A stretch of DNA of 6,667 nt from an uncultured Oscillospiraceae bacterium (GTDB lineage Bacteria > Bacillota > Clostridia > Oscillospirales > Oscillospiraceae), in assembly GCA_900756495.1 (NCBI GenBank), contig CAAEKI010000213.1, positions 1 through 6,667 of the forward strand, written 5' to 3'. A program made the position numbers and the translations under genes. This document shows, in pieces, positions 1 to 6,208 of the stretch; position 1 is the stretch's first letter, and each line of letters opens with the position of its first letter. The notes below the pieces were generated by a model, which saw only the letters and a list, made by a program, of their open reading frames with translations, did not search any database and had not been told where the DNA came from.

Positions 1-20
1 CGCCGGCCCATGGGCCGGCG
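1..20. terminator. Perfect GC palindrome, probable terminator of an upstream gene
   Basis: The first 20 bases are a perfect palindrome that can fold as an 8-bp stem CGCCGGCC/GGCCGGCG around a CATG loop. It is followed by an AT-rich stretch (CTTATGTTTATAAC) with only a broken T-run. The likely role is rho-independent termination of a plus-strand gene lying left of the window, but the gene is not visible and the T-tract is poor. Being symmetric, it could act on either strand. Whether the stem continues past the left edge cannot be seen. Confidence 0.5.
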
Positions 21-59
21 CTTATGTTTATAACAAAAATTACAATGAGAAAAAAAGTT

Positions 60-102
60 CCCGCCGCACAAACTAGTACCGAACGATTAGAAAGGCGGCG
101 GG
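60..102 (+). promoter_or_regulatory. Inverted repeat that could mask the ribosome binding site
   Basis: CCCGCCGC at 60-67 is exactly complementary to GCGGCGGG at 95-102, with 27 bases between the arms. The right arm runs into the G-run at 100-104, just before the ATG at 107, which is the only Shine-Dalgarno-like sequence for the deacetylase. In RNA the 8-bp GC stem, extendable by G-U pairs at its base, would cover that site. A role in translational control is inference; chance pairing of GC-rich sequence is the alternative. Confidence 0.35.
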
Positions 103-106
103 GGAT

Positions 107-907
107 ATGAGACAGCACAGCGGGAAAAGCAATCTGCGGGGAATACTGCCTGCACTCCTTCTTCTCTTCGGACTAACCCTTCCCTGGTTCTGCTATATGC
201 TCCTTCTCTTTCCTGTCTTTCCTGCTGCAGTCCAGGCCGATGCTGCAGAGCCAGGGGAACTGCCTGCTGAACCCCGTCCCCAGATCCCCGGGGACTATGG
301 CGGCGAAAAGCTCATCGCCCTGACCTTTGACGACGGCCCACGCCGCTCCACCACCACCCGCCTGCTGGACGGCTTGTCGGAGCGGGGCGTACAGGCCACC
401 TTTTTTCTGATCGGCGCTCAAATTGAAGGCAACGAGGATGTCATACGCCGCATGGACAATGAGGGGCACCAGATTGGCATTCACACTTATGATCATGTCA
501 AACTCACAGGACTGAACCGGGCGGACTTTGACGCCCAAGTTGAGAAGAGTCGAATGCTTCTCAAGGAGACCTTGGGACACAATGATTTTCTGCTCCGGCC
601 GCCCTATGGGATGCTGGACGACAGCGTCAAGGCCTGGGCTGGCTGCCCTATTATCCTATGGTCTATCGACCCTGAGGACTGGGACGACAAAAATGCCGAC
701 CGCGAGGTACAGCAGATTGTGTCTGAGGCCCAGGACGGTTCCATCATTTTGATGCACGATATTTTCCCGGAATCGGTAGATGCCGCCCTGCGTGTTGTGG
801 ATGCCCTCCATGCTCAGGGCTTTCTGTTCTGTACGGTGGATGAGCTCTTTGCTGCGCGCGGTATCGAGCTGGAGGCAGGCGAAATGTACTGGAATGCCTA
901 CCCCTAA
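107..907 (+). CDS. Polysaccharide deacetylase (NodB domain), secreted or membrane-anchored
   Basis: Carbohydrate esterase family 4 enzyme of 266 aa, expected to remove N-acetyl groups from a cell-surface glycan such as peptidoglycan or another GlcNAc polymer outside the membrane. Residues 11-45 are a long hydrophobic segment ending in an A-x-A-like site (QADAA), so a signal peptide or N-terminal anchor; a short Pro/Glu-rich linker to about residue 65 follows. All NodB motifs are present: TFDDGP (73-78, catalytic Asp75 and metal Asp76), HTYDH (126-130, metal His126 and His130), RPPYG (164-168), WSIDPEDW (185-192) and LMHD (215-218, catalytic His217). It therefore looks active. The ATG at 107 is the only start that keeps the signal segment; its Shine-Dalgarno is just a G-run at 100-104. 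The substrate cannot be read from sequence. Family assignment is very secure. No clear promoter was found, and the gene stands apart from the dehydrogenase downstream, which has its own promoter. Confidence 0.95.
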   Translation: MRQHSGKSNLRGILPALLLLFGLTLPWFCYMLLLFPVFPAAVQADAAEPGELPAEPRPQIPGDYGGEKLIALTFDDGPRRSTTTRLLDGLSERGVQATFFLIGAQIEGNEDVIRRMDNEGHQIGIHTYDHVKLTGLNRADFDAQVEKSRMLLKETLGHNDFLLRPPYGMLDDSVKAWAGCPIILWSIDPEDWDDKNADREVQQIVSEAQDGSIILMHDIFPESVDAALRVVDALHAQGFLFCTVDELFAARGIELEAGEMYWNAYP

Positions 908-950
908 TTCTGGGAAGGATCCCATTCAGCCGTTTGCCGCATGATTATGC

Positions 951-978
951 TTGACTTTTTCTCCCCCTGGGGTAAGAT
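951..978 (+). promoter_or_regulatory. Promoter of the zinc-dependent dehydrogenase
   Basis: TTGACT (951-956) and TAAGAT (973-978) are separated by 16 bases, a sigma-A-like arrangement: 5 of 6 matches at -35 and 4 of 6 at -10. Transcription would begin near 985, leaving a leader of about 28 bases that holds the AGGAGGAG Shine-Dalgarno (998-1005). It lies 43 bases after the deacetylase stop, so the two genes can be transcribed separately. Confidence 0.6.
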
Positions 979-1012
979 GATGTCTGTAACACCAAACAGG
1001 AGGAGACCGCCT

Positions 1013-2038
1013 ATGCTTCAACAGGTCATGACCGCCCCGGGCGCAATTGAATTTCAGGAAATTCCCATCCCTGAGCCCGGCCCAGGGCAGGTATTGGTAC
1101 AAATCATCCGCATCGGGATCTGCGGATCCGACATCCATGTCTACCACGGCAAGCATCCCTTTACGAAATACCCCATTACACAGGGCCATGAGGTCTCCGG
1201 CTGTATTGAGCGGCTGGGCCCCGGCGTAGTGGGCTTTGCCCCTGGCCAAAAGGTTACAATTGAACCCCAGGTCTTCTGCGGCAAGTGTTATCCCTGTACC
1301 CACGGAAAGTATAACCTGTGCGAGGAACTGAAGGTTATGGGCTTTCAGACCACCGGGGCGGCCAGTGAATATTTTGCCGTGGACGCCTCCAAGGTAACTC
1401 CCCTCCCCTCCTCCATGACCTTTGACCAGGGGGCTATGGTAGAGCCTGCCGCCGTAGCTGTCCACGCCGTCCGCCGGGCCGGAGATGTAGCTGGCCTGCG
1501 CATTGCTGTCCTGGGCGCAGGGCCCATCGGTATTTTGGTGGCCCAGGCGGCCAAAGCCTTAGGTGCGGCCAGCGTCCTGATAACCGATATCAGCGATCTC
1601 CGCCTGGACAAAGCGCGGGCGTGCGGCGCCGACTTTGCCGTTCACACGGGAAAAAAGAACTTCGGCGAAGCCTTGTCAGAGGCCTTTGGGCCGGATAAGG
1701 CTGATATCATCTATGACTGCGCCGGAAATGACACGACTATGGGGCAGGCCATTACATATGCCAGGAAGGGCAGCACCATCATCCTGGTCGCGGTTTACGC
1801 CGGTATGGCCCATGTGGATCTGGCCGTCCTCAACGATCACGAACTGGACCTGAATACAACCATGATGTACCGCCACGAGGACTACGCCGACGCCATTCGT
1901 CTGATAGAATCCGGAAAAATCAAGCTGGAACCACTCATGAGCCGTCACTTCTCCTTCCAGGACTACTTAAAGGCCTATCAGTATATTGACGGCAACCGGG
2001 AGAGCACCATGAAAGTACTCATAGACGTAGGGGAATAG
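1013..2038 (+). CDS. Zinc-dependent medium-chain alcohol/polyol dehydrogenase
   Basis: Cytoplasmic NAD(P)-dependent oxidoreductase of the zinc MDR superfamily, 341 aa (family usual about 340-350). The GroES-like N-terminal domain carries catalytic-zinc ligands Cys37 (GICGSD) and His59-Glu60 (GHE), with Glu144 in VEP as in sorbitol and threonine dehydrogenases. Structural zinc is bound by Cys89, Cys92, Cys95 and Cys103. The Rossmann domain has GAGPIG at 168-173, and Asp192 at the end of the next strand (ITDIS), which favours NAD over NADP. The substrate is unknown: the sequence resembles the sorbitol/threonine/butanediol dehydrogenase branch but has no decisive feature. The start at 1013 is chosen because AGGAGGAG sits 7 bases upstream; an in-frame ATG at 941 lies before the promoter and would add 24 unlikely residues. 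It converges on the protease gene and has no operon partner. Confidence 0.93.
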   Translation: MLQQVMTAPGAIEFQEIPIPEPGPGQVLVQIIRIGICGSDIHVYHGKHPFTKYPITQGHEVSGCIERLGPGVVGFAPGQKVTIEPQVFCGKCYPCTHGKYNLCEELKVMGFQTTGAASEYFAVDASKVTPLPSSMTFDQGAMVEPAAVAVHAVRRAGDVAGLRIAVLGAGPIGILVAQAAKALGAASVLITDISDLRLDKARACGADFAVHTGKKNFGEALSEAFGPDKADIIYDCAGNDTTMGQAITYARKGSTIILVAVYAGMAHVDLAVLNDHELDLNTTMMYRHEDYADAIRLIESGKIKLEPLMSRHFSFQDYLKAYQYIDGNRESTMKVLIDVGE

Positions 2039-2060
2039 GTCTCCCACTATCGCTCTCTCT

Positions 2061-2107
2061 GCCGGCAAGCTGCACAGGAGGCTCCGCTCCCGTGTATCAG
2101 CCCCGGC
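2061..2107. terminator. Long imperfect hairpin between convergent genes
   Basis: Between the dehydrogenase stop (2038) and the protease stop (2118), three nested arm pairs form one extended hairpin: GCCGG (2061-2065) with CCGGC (2103-2107), GCTG (2069-2072) with CAGC (2098-2101), and CACAGGAG (2073-2080) with CTCCCGTG (2087-2094) around a 6-base loop. The inner arm has one A/C mismatch in plus-strand RNA that becomes a G-U pair in minus-strand RNA. No U-tract follows on either side, so this is not a textbook terminator. A bidirectional transcription end or RNA-stabilising structure is the likely role. Confidence 0.4.
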
Positions 2108-2117
2108 GGCTTTCCCC

Positions 2118-3074
2118 CTACAACACCAGCAAACTGGACACGATCGTCAGCCCAGCCACAACACAGAAAAAAATCATCCCCGGATTTCCAAAGAAGAGCT
2201 CCCATTTGCGCGCTTCACGAAACCCCGTGTTCCCCTGGCGAAACCACAGCTCACGGCGCAGGGCAATGAAAAAGACAATTCCCTGAAAAATCATTCCCAG
2301 AACAAAGAGCCCCAGAATAGCCGCTCCAATCGTACCCAGCGGTTCCAGCAGCGGGACCAGCCCTGCCGATACGAAATTTACCATGGCATGGAGCAGCATG
2401 CTCTGCCAGACCCGCCCCGTCCGCAGTACGACATAGGCAAAAATCAGCCCAATGACAAAAGCGTACAGAAACTGGCTCAAGTTTCCGTGGAAGAGACCAA
2501 AGCACAGGGCTGAGGCGCACATGGCGAACTTATCTCCATAAGGCCGCAGCCGCTCCAGCAGGAGCTTCCGGAAGATAAGCTCCTCAACCACGGGCGCGAC
2601 TACACAGGCCAGGATCAGGCTCAGGGCCGCAGGGTAGCCCACAATAATTTCAGCCGGATTGCTCACAGGCACGCCTCTCAGACGTCCGATGAGCCCTGTC
2701 AACCCCAGGGTTACATAGTTGGAGAGATAGAGTCCGGCCAGTGAGATGCAATAGACCTGAAAAAACCGGACAGCACCTAACGGACGGTCCTCAGTCTCTC
2801 TGGCAGGGCCCGGCGCCGGAAGCCCTCGGATAACCGCCGCAAAGGCCGGAAAACCCAAGAGATATACCGACACCAGATTCAGCGCCCACAGGAACACCAT
2901 ATTGCCTGCCAGCCCTGGAGCCAGGACCTGTGCCAGCCCTACCGCCGCATACTGCACTACCTGAGACACCACTGCCATGGCAAACAGGGCCCAGCCCATG
3001 CGTGAAAACCGTCCGCAGTGTTCCCGCAGCATCAGGGCCTCCGCCTGCCGCCGCTCCCGCTCCCATTGGTCCAT
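2118..3074 (-). CDS. CPBP family intramembrane glutamic endopeptidase (CAAX-like)
   Basis: Polytopic membrane protein of 318 aa with the signatures of the CPBP/Abi (Rce1-like) family of intramembrane proteases. The motifs are EELIFR at 164-169 (catalytic Glu pair 164/165 and Arg169), FGLFH ending at His196, and HAMVN at 229-233 (His229, Asn233). The N-terminal 25 residues are charged (ERERRQAEAL) and probably cytosolic; several hydrophobic helices follow from about residue 28 to the C terminus. Family members cleave prenylated-protein-like or peptide substrates, and some give bacteriocin self-immunity; the substrate here is unknown and no bacteriocin gene is nearby. The ATG at 3074 is preferred because GGGAGG (3081-3086) lies 6 bases upstream. 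A longer start at 3110 overlaps the -10 TATAAT and would not be transcribed. Divergent from nrdJ. Confidence 0.9.
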   Translation of the reverse strand: MDQWERERRQAEALMLREHCGRFSRMGWALFAMAVVSQVVQYAAVGLAQVLAPGLAGNMVFLWALNLVSVYLLGFPAFAAVIRGLPAPGPARETEDRPLGAVRFFQVYCISLAGLYLSNYVTLGLTGLIGRLRGVPVSNPAEIIVGYPAALSLILACVVAPVVEELIFRKLLLERLRPYGDKFAMCASALCFGLFHGNLSQFLYAFVIGLIFAYVVLRTGRVWQSMLLHAMVNFVSAGLVPLLEPLGTIGAAILGLFVLGMIFQGIVFFIALRRELWFRQGNTGFREARKWELFFGNPGMIFFCVVAGLTIVSSLLVL

Positions 3075-3108
3075 ACCGCGCCTCCCAATCTTCTTTTCTT
3101 TCTTTATC

Positions 3109-3137
3109 ATTATACCAATTTTCTATCTCTAGAACAA
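3109..3137 (-). promoter_or_regulatory. Promoter of the CPBP protease gene
   Basis: On the minus strand TTGTTC (3137-3132) is followed after 17 bases by a perfect TATAAT (3114-3109). Transcription would start near 3102, giving a leader of about 28 bases that contains the GGGAGG Shine-Dalgarno. The -35 is weak (3 of 6), but the -10 and spacing are ideal. Its -35 ends one base before the upstream NrdR-like box at 3139-3154, so occupancy of that box could affect this promoter as well. Confidence 0.6.
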
Positions 3138-3138
3138 G

Positions 3139-3154
3139 AAACAAGATATTGACA
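3139..3154 (+). promoter_or_regulatory. Putative NrdR box 1 (overlaps nrdJ -35)
   Basis: The core CAAGATATTG (3142-3151) has the partly palindromic form CAA-N-AT-N-TTG. The 16-base element matches a recalled NrdR-box pattern ACACAATATATTGTGT at 11 positions. It covers the nrdJ -35 hexamer and lies 32 bp upstream of a second element of the same form. NrdR is the ATP/dATP-sensing repressor of ribonucleotide reductase genes and usually binds tandem boxes about three helical turns apart. The nrdR gene is not in the window. Confidence 0.55.
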
Positions 3155-3177
3155 AGCTTCCACAATGAAGCTACAAT
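3149..3177 (+). promoter_or_regulatory. nrdJ promoter
   Basis: A consensus -35 TTGACA (3149-3154) and a near-consensus -10 TACAAT (3172-3177) are separated by exactly 17 bases. Transcription would begin near 3184, so the in-frame ATG at 3165 falls inside the promoter and cannot be the start. The -35 is 11 bases from that of the divergent protease promoter. Both hexamers are covered by NrdR-like boxes, which suits repression by blocking RNA polymerase. Confidence 0.75.
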
Positions 3178-3186
3178 ATGTTGTAT
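3171..3186 (+). promoter_or_regulatory. Putative NrdR box 2 (overlaps nrdJ -10)
   Basis: The inverted repeat TACAA-TATG-TTGTA (3172-3185) has a core CAATATGTTG (3174-3183) of the same CAA-N-AT-N-TTG form as box 1. The 16-base element matches a recalled NrdR-box pattern at 12 positions. It covers the nrdJ -10, and the gap to box 1 is 16 bases, which is the tandem spacing expected for NrdR. Confidence 0.6.
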
Positions 3187-3221
3187 ACCATTGCGGAATG
3201 ATTTGGGAGGAGTGGAGCGGA

Positions 3222-5492
3222 ATGCCGATATCGGAAAATGCAAGGGCGGTGCTGGAGCGCCGCTATTTAATTCGGGATGAGCACGGAAAGGCCACCGAGA
3301 CGGTGGAAGGACTGTTTCACCGGGTGGCCAACGCCATAGCTGCGGCCGATCAGGTCTTTGATTCCCAGGCCGACACAGCGGCTACAGCCAAGGAATTTTA
3401 CGACCTGATGACAAATTTGGACTTTCTGCCCAACTCTCCCACACTGATGAATGCCGGGAGACCGCTGGGCCAGCTCTCGGCCTGCTTTGTTCTGCCGGTG
3501 GCCGATTCCATGGAGGAAATCTTTGACGCCATCAAGAACGCGGCGCTGATTCATAAGAGCGGCGGCGGAACCGGCTTCTCCTTCTCCCGCCTGCGTCCCA
3601 AGGGCTCTACCGTAAATTCCACAGGCGGCGTGGCCAGCGGGCCCATCTCCTTCATGAAAGTTTTCAATGCCGCCACCGAGGCGGTGAAGCAGGGTGGAAC
3701 CCGCCGCGGTGCCAACATGGGTATCCTGCGGGTGGATCACCCCGATATTATGGAGTTTATTACCTGCAAAAACAATCTCAACGAGATTACGAATTTTAAT
3801 ATCTCTGTCGGAATCACCGAGGCCTTTATGGAGGCAGTGGAACAGGGACAGGACTATGACTTAGTAGACCCCGCCACCAGGCAGTCTGTCGGGCGGCTCA
3901 ATGCCCGGGAGGTCTTCGATGCCATTGTCGGCTCCGCCTGGCAGACCGGAGAGCCCGGTATCATCTTCCTGGATCGGCTCAACCGTGACAACGCCGTCCC
4001 CAGCCAGGGAGAGATCGAGTCCACAAACCCCTGCGGCGAGCAGCCGCTTCTGCCCTATGAGAGCTGTAATCTGGGCTCTATCAATCTGGTCAACCACCTC
4101 CGAAAAACCTCCGGCGGCTATGAATTGGCTCAGGAGAAACTGGAGCGCACCATCCGCACTGCCGTCCACTTCCTGGACAATGTCATTGAGGTCAACAAGT
4201 ACCCACTGGATGAAATTGAGGCTGTCACCAAGGCCACCAGGAAAATTGGCCTGGGGGTCATGGGCTTTGCCGATATGCTTCTCTACCTTGGAATTCCCTA
4301 TAACAGCGAAGAGGGCGTGGCTATGGGGCGGCAAGTCATGCAGCTGGTAGAGACCATCGGTCACGCTGAGAGTGAAAAATTGGCTGAGCAGCGGGGCCCC
4401 TTCCCGCTCTTTGGTGAGAGTATTTACAAAAACGGCAAGCCTTTGCGCAACGCCACCGTCACCACCATCGCCCCCACCGGCACCCTGTCCATCATTGCCG
4501 GCGTCTCCTCCGGTGTGGAGCCTGTCTTTGCCTACGCCTATATCCGCAATGTCATGGACAACACACACCTTATCGAGACCAACCAGATTCTTAAGGACAA
4601 GCTCAATGAGCTGGGCATCTATTCGGACAAGCTGATGCAGCAGGTGGTGGAACACGGCACGCTGGCCCACGTAGATGGAATTCCCTCCGAGATGAAACAG
4701 GTTTTCGTCTGCGCCCACGACGTCTCCCCCATCTGGCACGTCAAAATGCAGGCGGCTTTCCAGGAATTTACCGACAACGCAGTATCAAAGACGGTGAATT
4801 TCCCCAACTCCGCCTCCAAAGAGGATGTGGCCGAGGTCTACCGCTTGGCTTATACTTTGGGCTGTAAGGGGACCACGATTTATCGGGATGGCAGCCGGAA
4901 CGAACAGGTCCTCAACATCGGAAAGGTCAACGACGGCAAGGAGACCGCTCCCCCCGCCTGTCCCGATTGCCAGATTCCCGAGTACGGCAAAATTCTTCCC
5001 CGGCCCCGGCCTGCGGTCACCACCGGTTTTACCGAGAAGGTCAAGATCGGGTGCGGAAATCTGTATATCACCGTAAACTACGACGAGAACGGCATCTGCG
5101 AGGTCTTTACCAATACGGGCCGTGCAGGCGGCTGCCCCAGCCAGTCCGAGGCCACCGCCCGTCTGGTATCGGTGGCCATCCGCAGCGGCATGGATCCCCA
5201 GGAGATCATCGCCCAGCTTAAGGGCATCCGCTGTCCGTCCACCATCCGGCAGCAGGGCATGAGCGTCACCTCCTGTCCTGACGCCATAGCAAAGGCCATC
5301 GAGAAGGTAGTCAAGGCCTCCCAGGCCGGCACCCTCCCCACGCCTCTGATCGCCTCCACGCCGCCGGTCAATCCTGACTTGTCTCCAGCCGCCGCCAAGC
5401 TGGCCAAGTTCTGCCCCGAATGCGGAAGCAAGCTGGAACACGAGGGCGGGTGCGTCATCTGCCGGGACTGCGGATATTCCAAGTGTGGCTAA
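3222..5492 (+). CDS. nrdJ: Adenosylcobalamin-dependent (class II) ribonucleoside-diphosphate reductase
   Basis: Cytoplasmic enzyme of 756 aa that reduces ribonucleotides to deoxyribonucleotides for DNA synthesis, using coenzyme B12 to generate the thiyl radical and so needing neither oxygen nor a small subunit. The catalytic barrel spans about residues 60-560. It has redox Cys88 (SACFV), the GGTRRGA motif (158-164), NPCGE (269-273) with radical Cys271 and Glu273, partner Cys282 (ESCNLGSINL) and the phosphate loop APTGT (417-421). A TSCPD domain (about 602-697) includes GGCPSQSEA and TSCPDAI. The tail carries CPEC (731-734), CVIC (744-747) and CGYSKC (750-755), a zinc-ribbon-like segment plus a likely redox-shuttle Cys pair. 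No N-terminal ATP cone is seen. The start at 3222 has GGGAGGAG (3205-3212) 9 bases upstream; longer in-frame ATGs at 3165 and 3198 lie within the promoter or lack a Shine-Dalgarno. Regulation is probably by NrdR. Complete, with no damage seen. Confidence 0.96.
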   Translation: MPISENARAVLERRYLIRDEHGKATETVEGLFHRVANAIAAADQVFDSQADTAATAKEFYDLMTNLDFLPNSPTLMNAGRPLGQLSACFVLPVADSMEEIFDAIKNAALIHKSGGGTGFSFSRLRPKGSTVNSTGGVASGPISFMKVFNAATEAVKQGGTRRGANMGILRVDHPDIMEFITCKNNLNEITNFNISVGITEAFMEAVEQGQDYDLVDPATRQSVGRLNAREVFDAIVGSAWQTGEPGIIFLDRLNRDNAVPSQGEIESTNPCGEQPLLPYESCNLGSINLVNHLRKTSGGYELAQEKLERTIRTAVHFLDNVIEVNKYPLDEIEAVTKATRKIGLGVMGFADMLLYLGIPYNSEEGVAMGRQVMQLVETIGHAESEKLAEQRGPFPLFGESIYKNGKPLRNATVTTIAPTGTLSIIAGVSSGVEPVFAYAYIRNVMDNTHLIETNQILKDKLNELGIYSDKLMQQVVEHGTLAHVDGIPSEMKQVFVCAHDVSPIWHVKMQAAFQEFTDNAVSKTVNFPNSASKEDVAEVYRLAYTLGCKGTTIYRDGSRNEQVLNIGKVNDGKETAPPACPDCQIPEYGKILPRPRPAVTTGFTEKVKIGCGNLYITVNYDENGICEVFTNTGRAGGCPSQSEATARLVSVAIRSGMDPQEIIAQLKGIRCPSTIRQQGMSVTSCPDAIAKAIEKVVKASQAGTLPTPLIASTPPVNPDLSPAAAKLAKFCPECGSKLEHEGGCVICRDCGYSKCG

Positions 5493-5505
5493 AAGGTGGC
5501 TGCTT

Positions 5506-5943
5506 GTGGATACTTTTTCAATCGATGTCAATAAAATTGCGGCAGAGACTATCTCCGAACTGTCCAAAAACGCTGCTGCCATTGTTGCTGGGAAGTTAGG
5601 CCTTGTTTGAAAAAAGTCAAAACGCCCAAACGGCTACTATGCGTCGCTGCTTTCCATCAGCTACAGTCTTCTGGGGCTCTCCTTTAAACAGCTTGAAAAA
5701 CCTTATCTTGAGCTTCAGAGGAATGTGTCTTCCAGGCTTAAAAAGGAACTTGGCCCCCGAGCAGAGCACCTGATTTCCTTTGAAACGCTCAAACAGGCAA
5801 GCACTGGGCTCTACGAAGAGGTTGTTCAGGCATGCGGTGCGCCGGTCAAGCAGCTGGAAGCTGCACTGAAACTTGTCCACCAATACGGGGACTCTGCCAT
5901 CCGGAATAAGAGTAGGATTGACTCCCTTCTCAATGAGCTGTAG
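5506..5943 (+). pseudogene. Small unrecognised gene interrupted by an in-frame TGA
   Basis: A GTG at 5506 with AAGGTGG 7 bases upstream (5493-5499, just after the nrdJ stop) opens a frame of 34 codons ending in TGA at 5608-5610. The same frame then runs on without a stop for 110 codons, to TAG at 5941-5943. The combined product would be about 145 aa: an Ala-rich amphipathic start (DTFSIDVNKIAAETISELS), a Lys-rich stretch right after the TGA, a short hydrophobic patch (YYASLLSISYSLLGLSF), then mostly charged helix. The downstream part has no good start of its own: a GTG at 5725 has AGAGG only 3 bases away. A nonsense mutation is the simplest reading; read-through or sequencing error are alternatives. 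No family was recognised. It looks less GC-rich than nrdJ, which hints at separate ancestry. Probably cotranscribed with nrdJ. Confidence 0.5.
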
Positions 5944-6031
5944 CGGAAGGCGCGTTGGCCATGCCCGCACTATCACCGTGTACTTGCCGCTGGCTGCGCT
6001 TTCTGCCTATTTTCCGTATTTCATACATGTG
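5944..6031. other. Non-coding stretch before the terminator
   Basis: No credible gene is seen. A frame running through here on the plus strand (5873-6151) reads straight across both arms of the terminator and has no Shine-Dalgarno, so it is not called. The stretch is probably 3' untranslated sequence of the nrdJ transcript. Confidence 0.5.
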
Positions 6032-6066
6032 AAACACCCAGGCGCCAACGGCGCCTGGGTGTTTTG
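6032..6066 (+). terminator. Strong rho-independent terminator
   Basis: A perfect 15-bp stem, AAACACCCAGGCGCC (6032-6046) with GGCGCCTGGGTGTTT (6050-6064), closes a 3-base AAC loop and runs into TTTTGTGTC. This is the end of the nrdJ-small gene transcript on the plus strand. On the minus strand the stem is followed by TTTC, so it may also stop transcripts of the AAA+ gene arriving from the right. Confidence 0.88.
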
Positions 6067-6208
6067 TGTCCTCTCCTCTTCTATCACGCACTCCTGCGGC
6101 GGCGGAGTCCCGCGCCTCCTAAACAATTTGAACATAGCCACATTGCCCTGATGATTAGCCTTCCACCTCCATCACGGCGTTTCGTGAGAGATCTGCAAGG
6201 TCTTCTCC
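6067..6208. other. Non-coding gap between terminator and AAA+ gene
   Basis: No credible gene or RNA was recognised. Short inverted repeats occur, such as TCACG (6172-6176) with CGTGA (6183-6187), but none has a stable GC stem with a T-run on the minus strand. The AAA+ transcript has no obvious terminator of its own here, and may rely on the bidirectional hairpin at 6032-6064. Confidence 0.4.

Noticed and set aside
29..46. Promoter for the deacetylase with -10 at TACAAT (41-46)
   Set aside because: No acceptable -35 exists at 16-18 bases; the expected position falls in the GC palindrome.
911..924. Terminator after the deacetylase gene
   Set aside because: TGGGA/TCCCA makes only a 5-bp stem with an AGGA loop and no T-run follows, so it is too weak to call.
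926..1465. 179-codon open frame on the minus strand
   Set aside because: It lies opposite the dehydrogenase, whose zinc and Rossmann motifs are intact. It has no Shine-Dalgarno and no recognisable domain, so it is a shadow of GC-rich coding sequence.
3178..3221. B12 riboswitch upstream of nrdJ
   Set aside because: The leader from the predicted start near 3184 to the ATG at 3222 is under 40 bases. That is far too short for a cobalamin riboswitch, and no B12-box-like sequence is seen.
3861..5582. Long minus-strand frames opposite nrdJ (292 and 265 codons)
   Set aside because: They mirror a highly conserved, complete nrdJ. Their translations are low-complexity Gly/Asp/Leu-rich sequence with no domain.
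5608..5640. The in-frame TGA as a selenocysteine codon
   Set aside because: The sequence right after the TGA is A-rich, with only 3- to 5-bp stems, and shows no SECIS-like hairpin. The protein is not a recognisable redox family and has no nearby selenium genes.
5873..6151. 92-codon plus-strand frame
   Set aside because: It reads through both arms of the 6032-6066 terminator, overlaps the end of the small gene and lacks a ribosome binding site.
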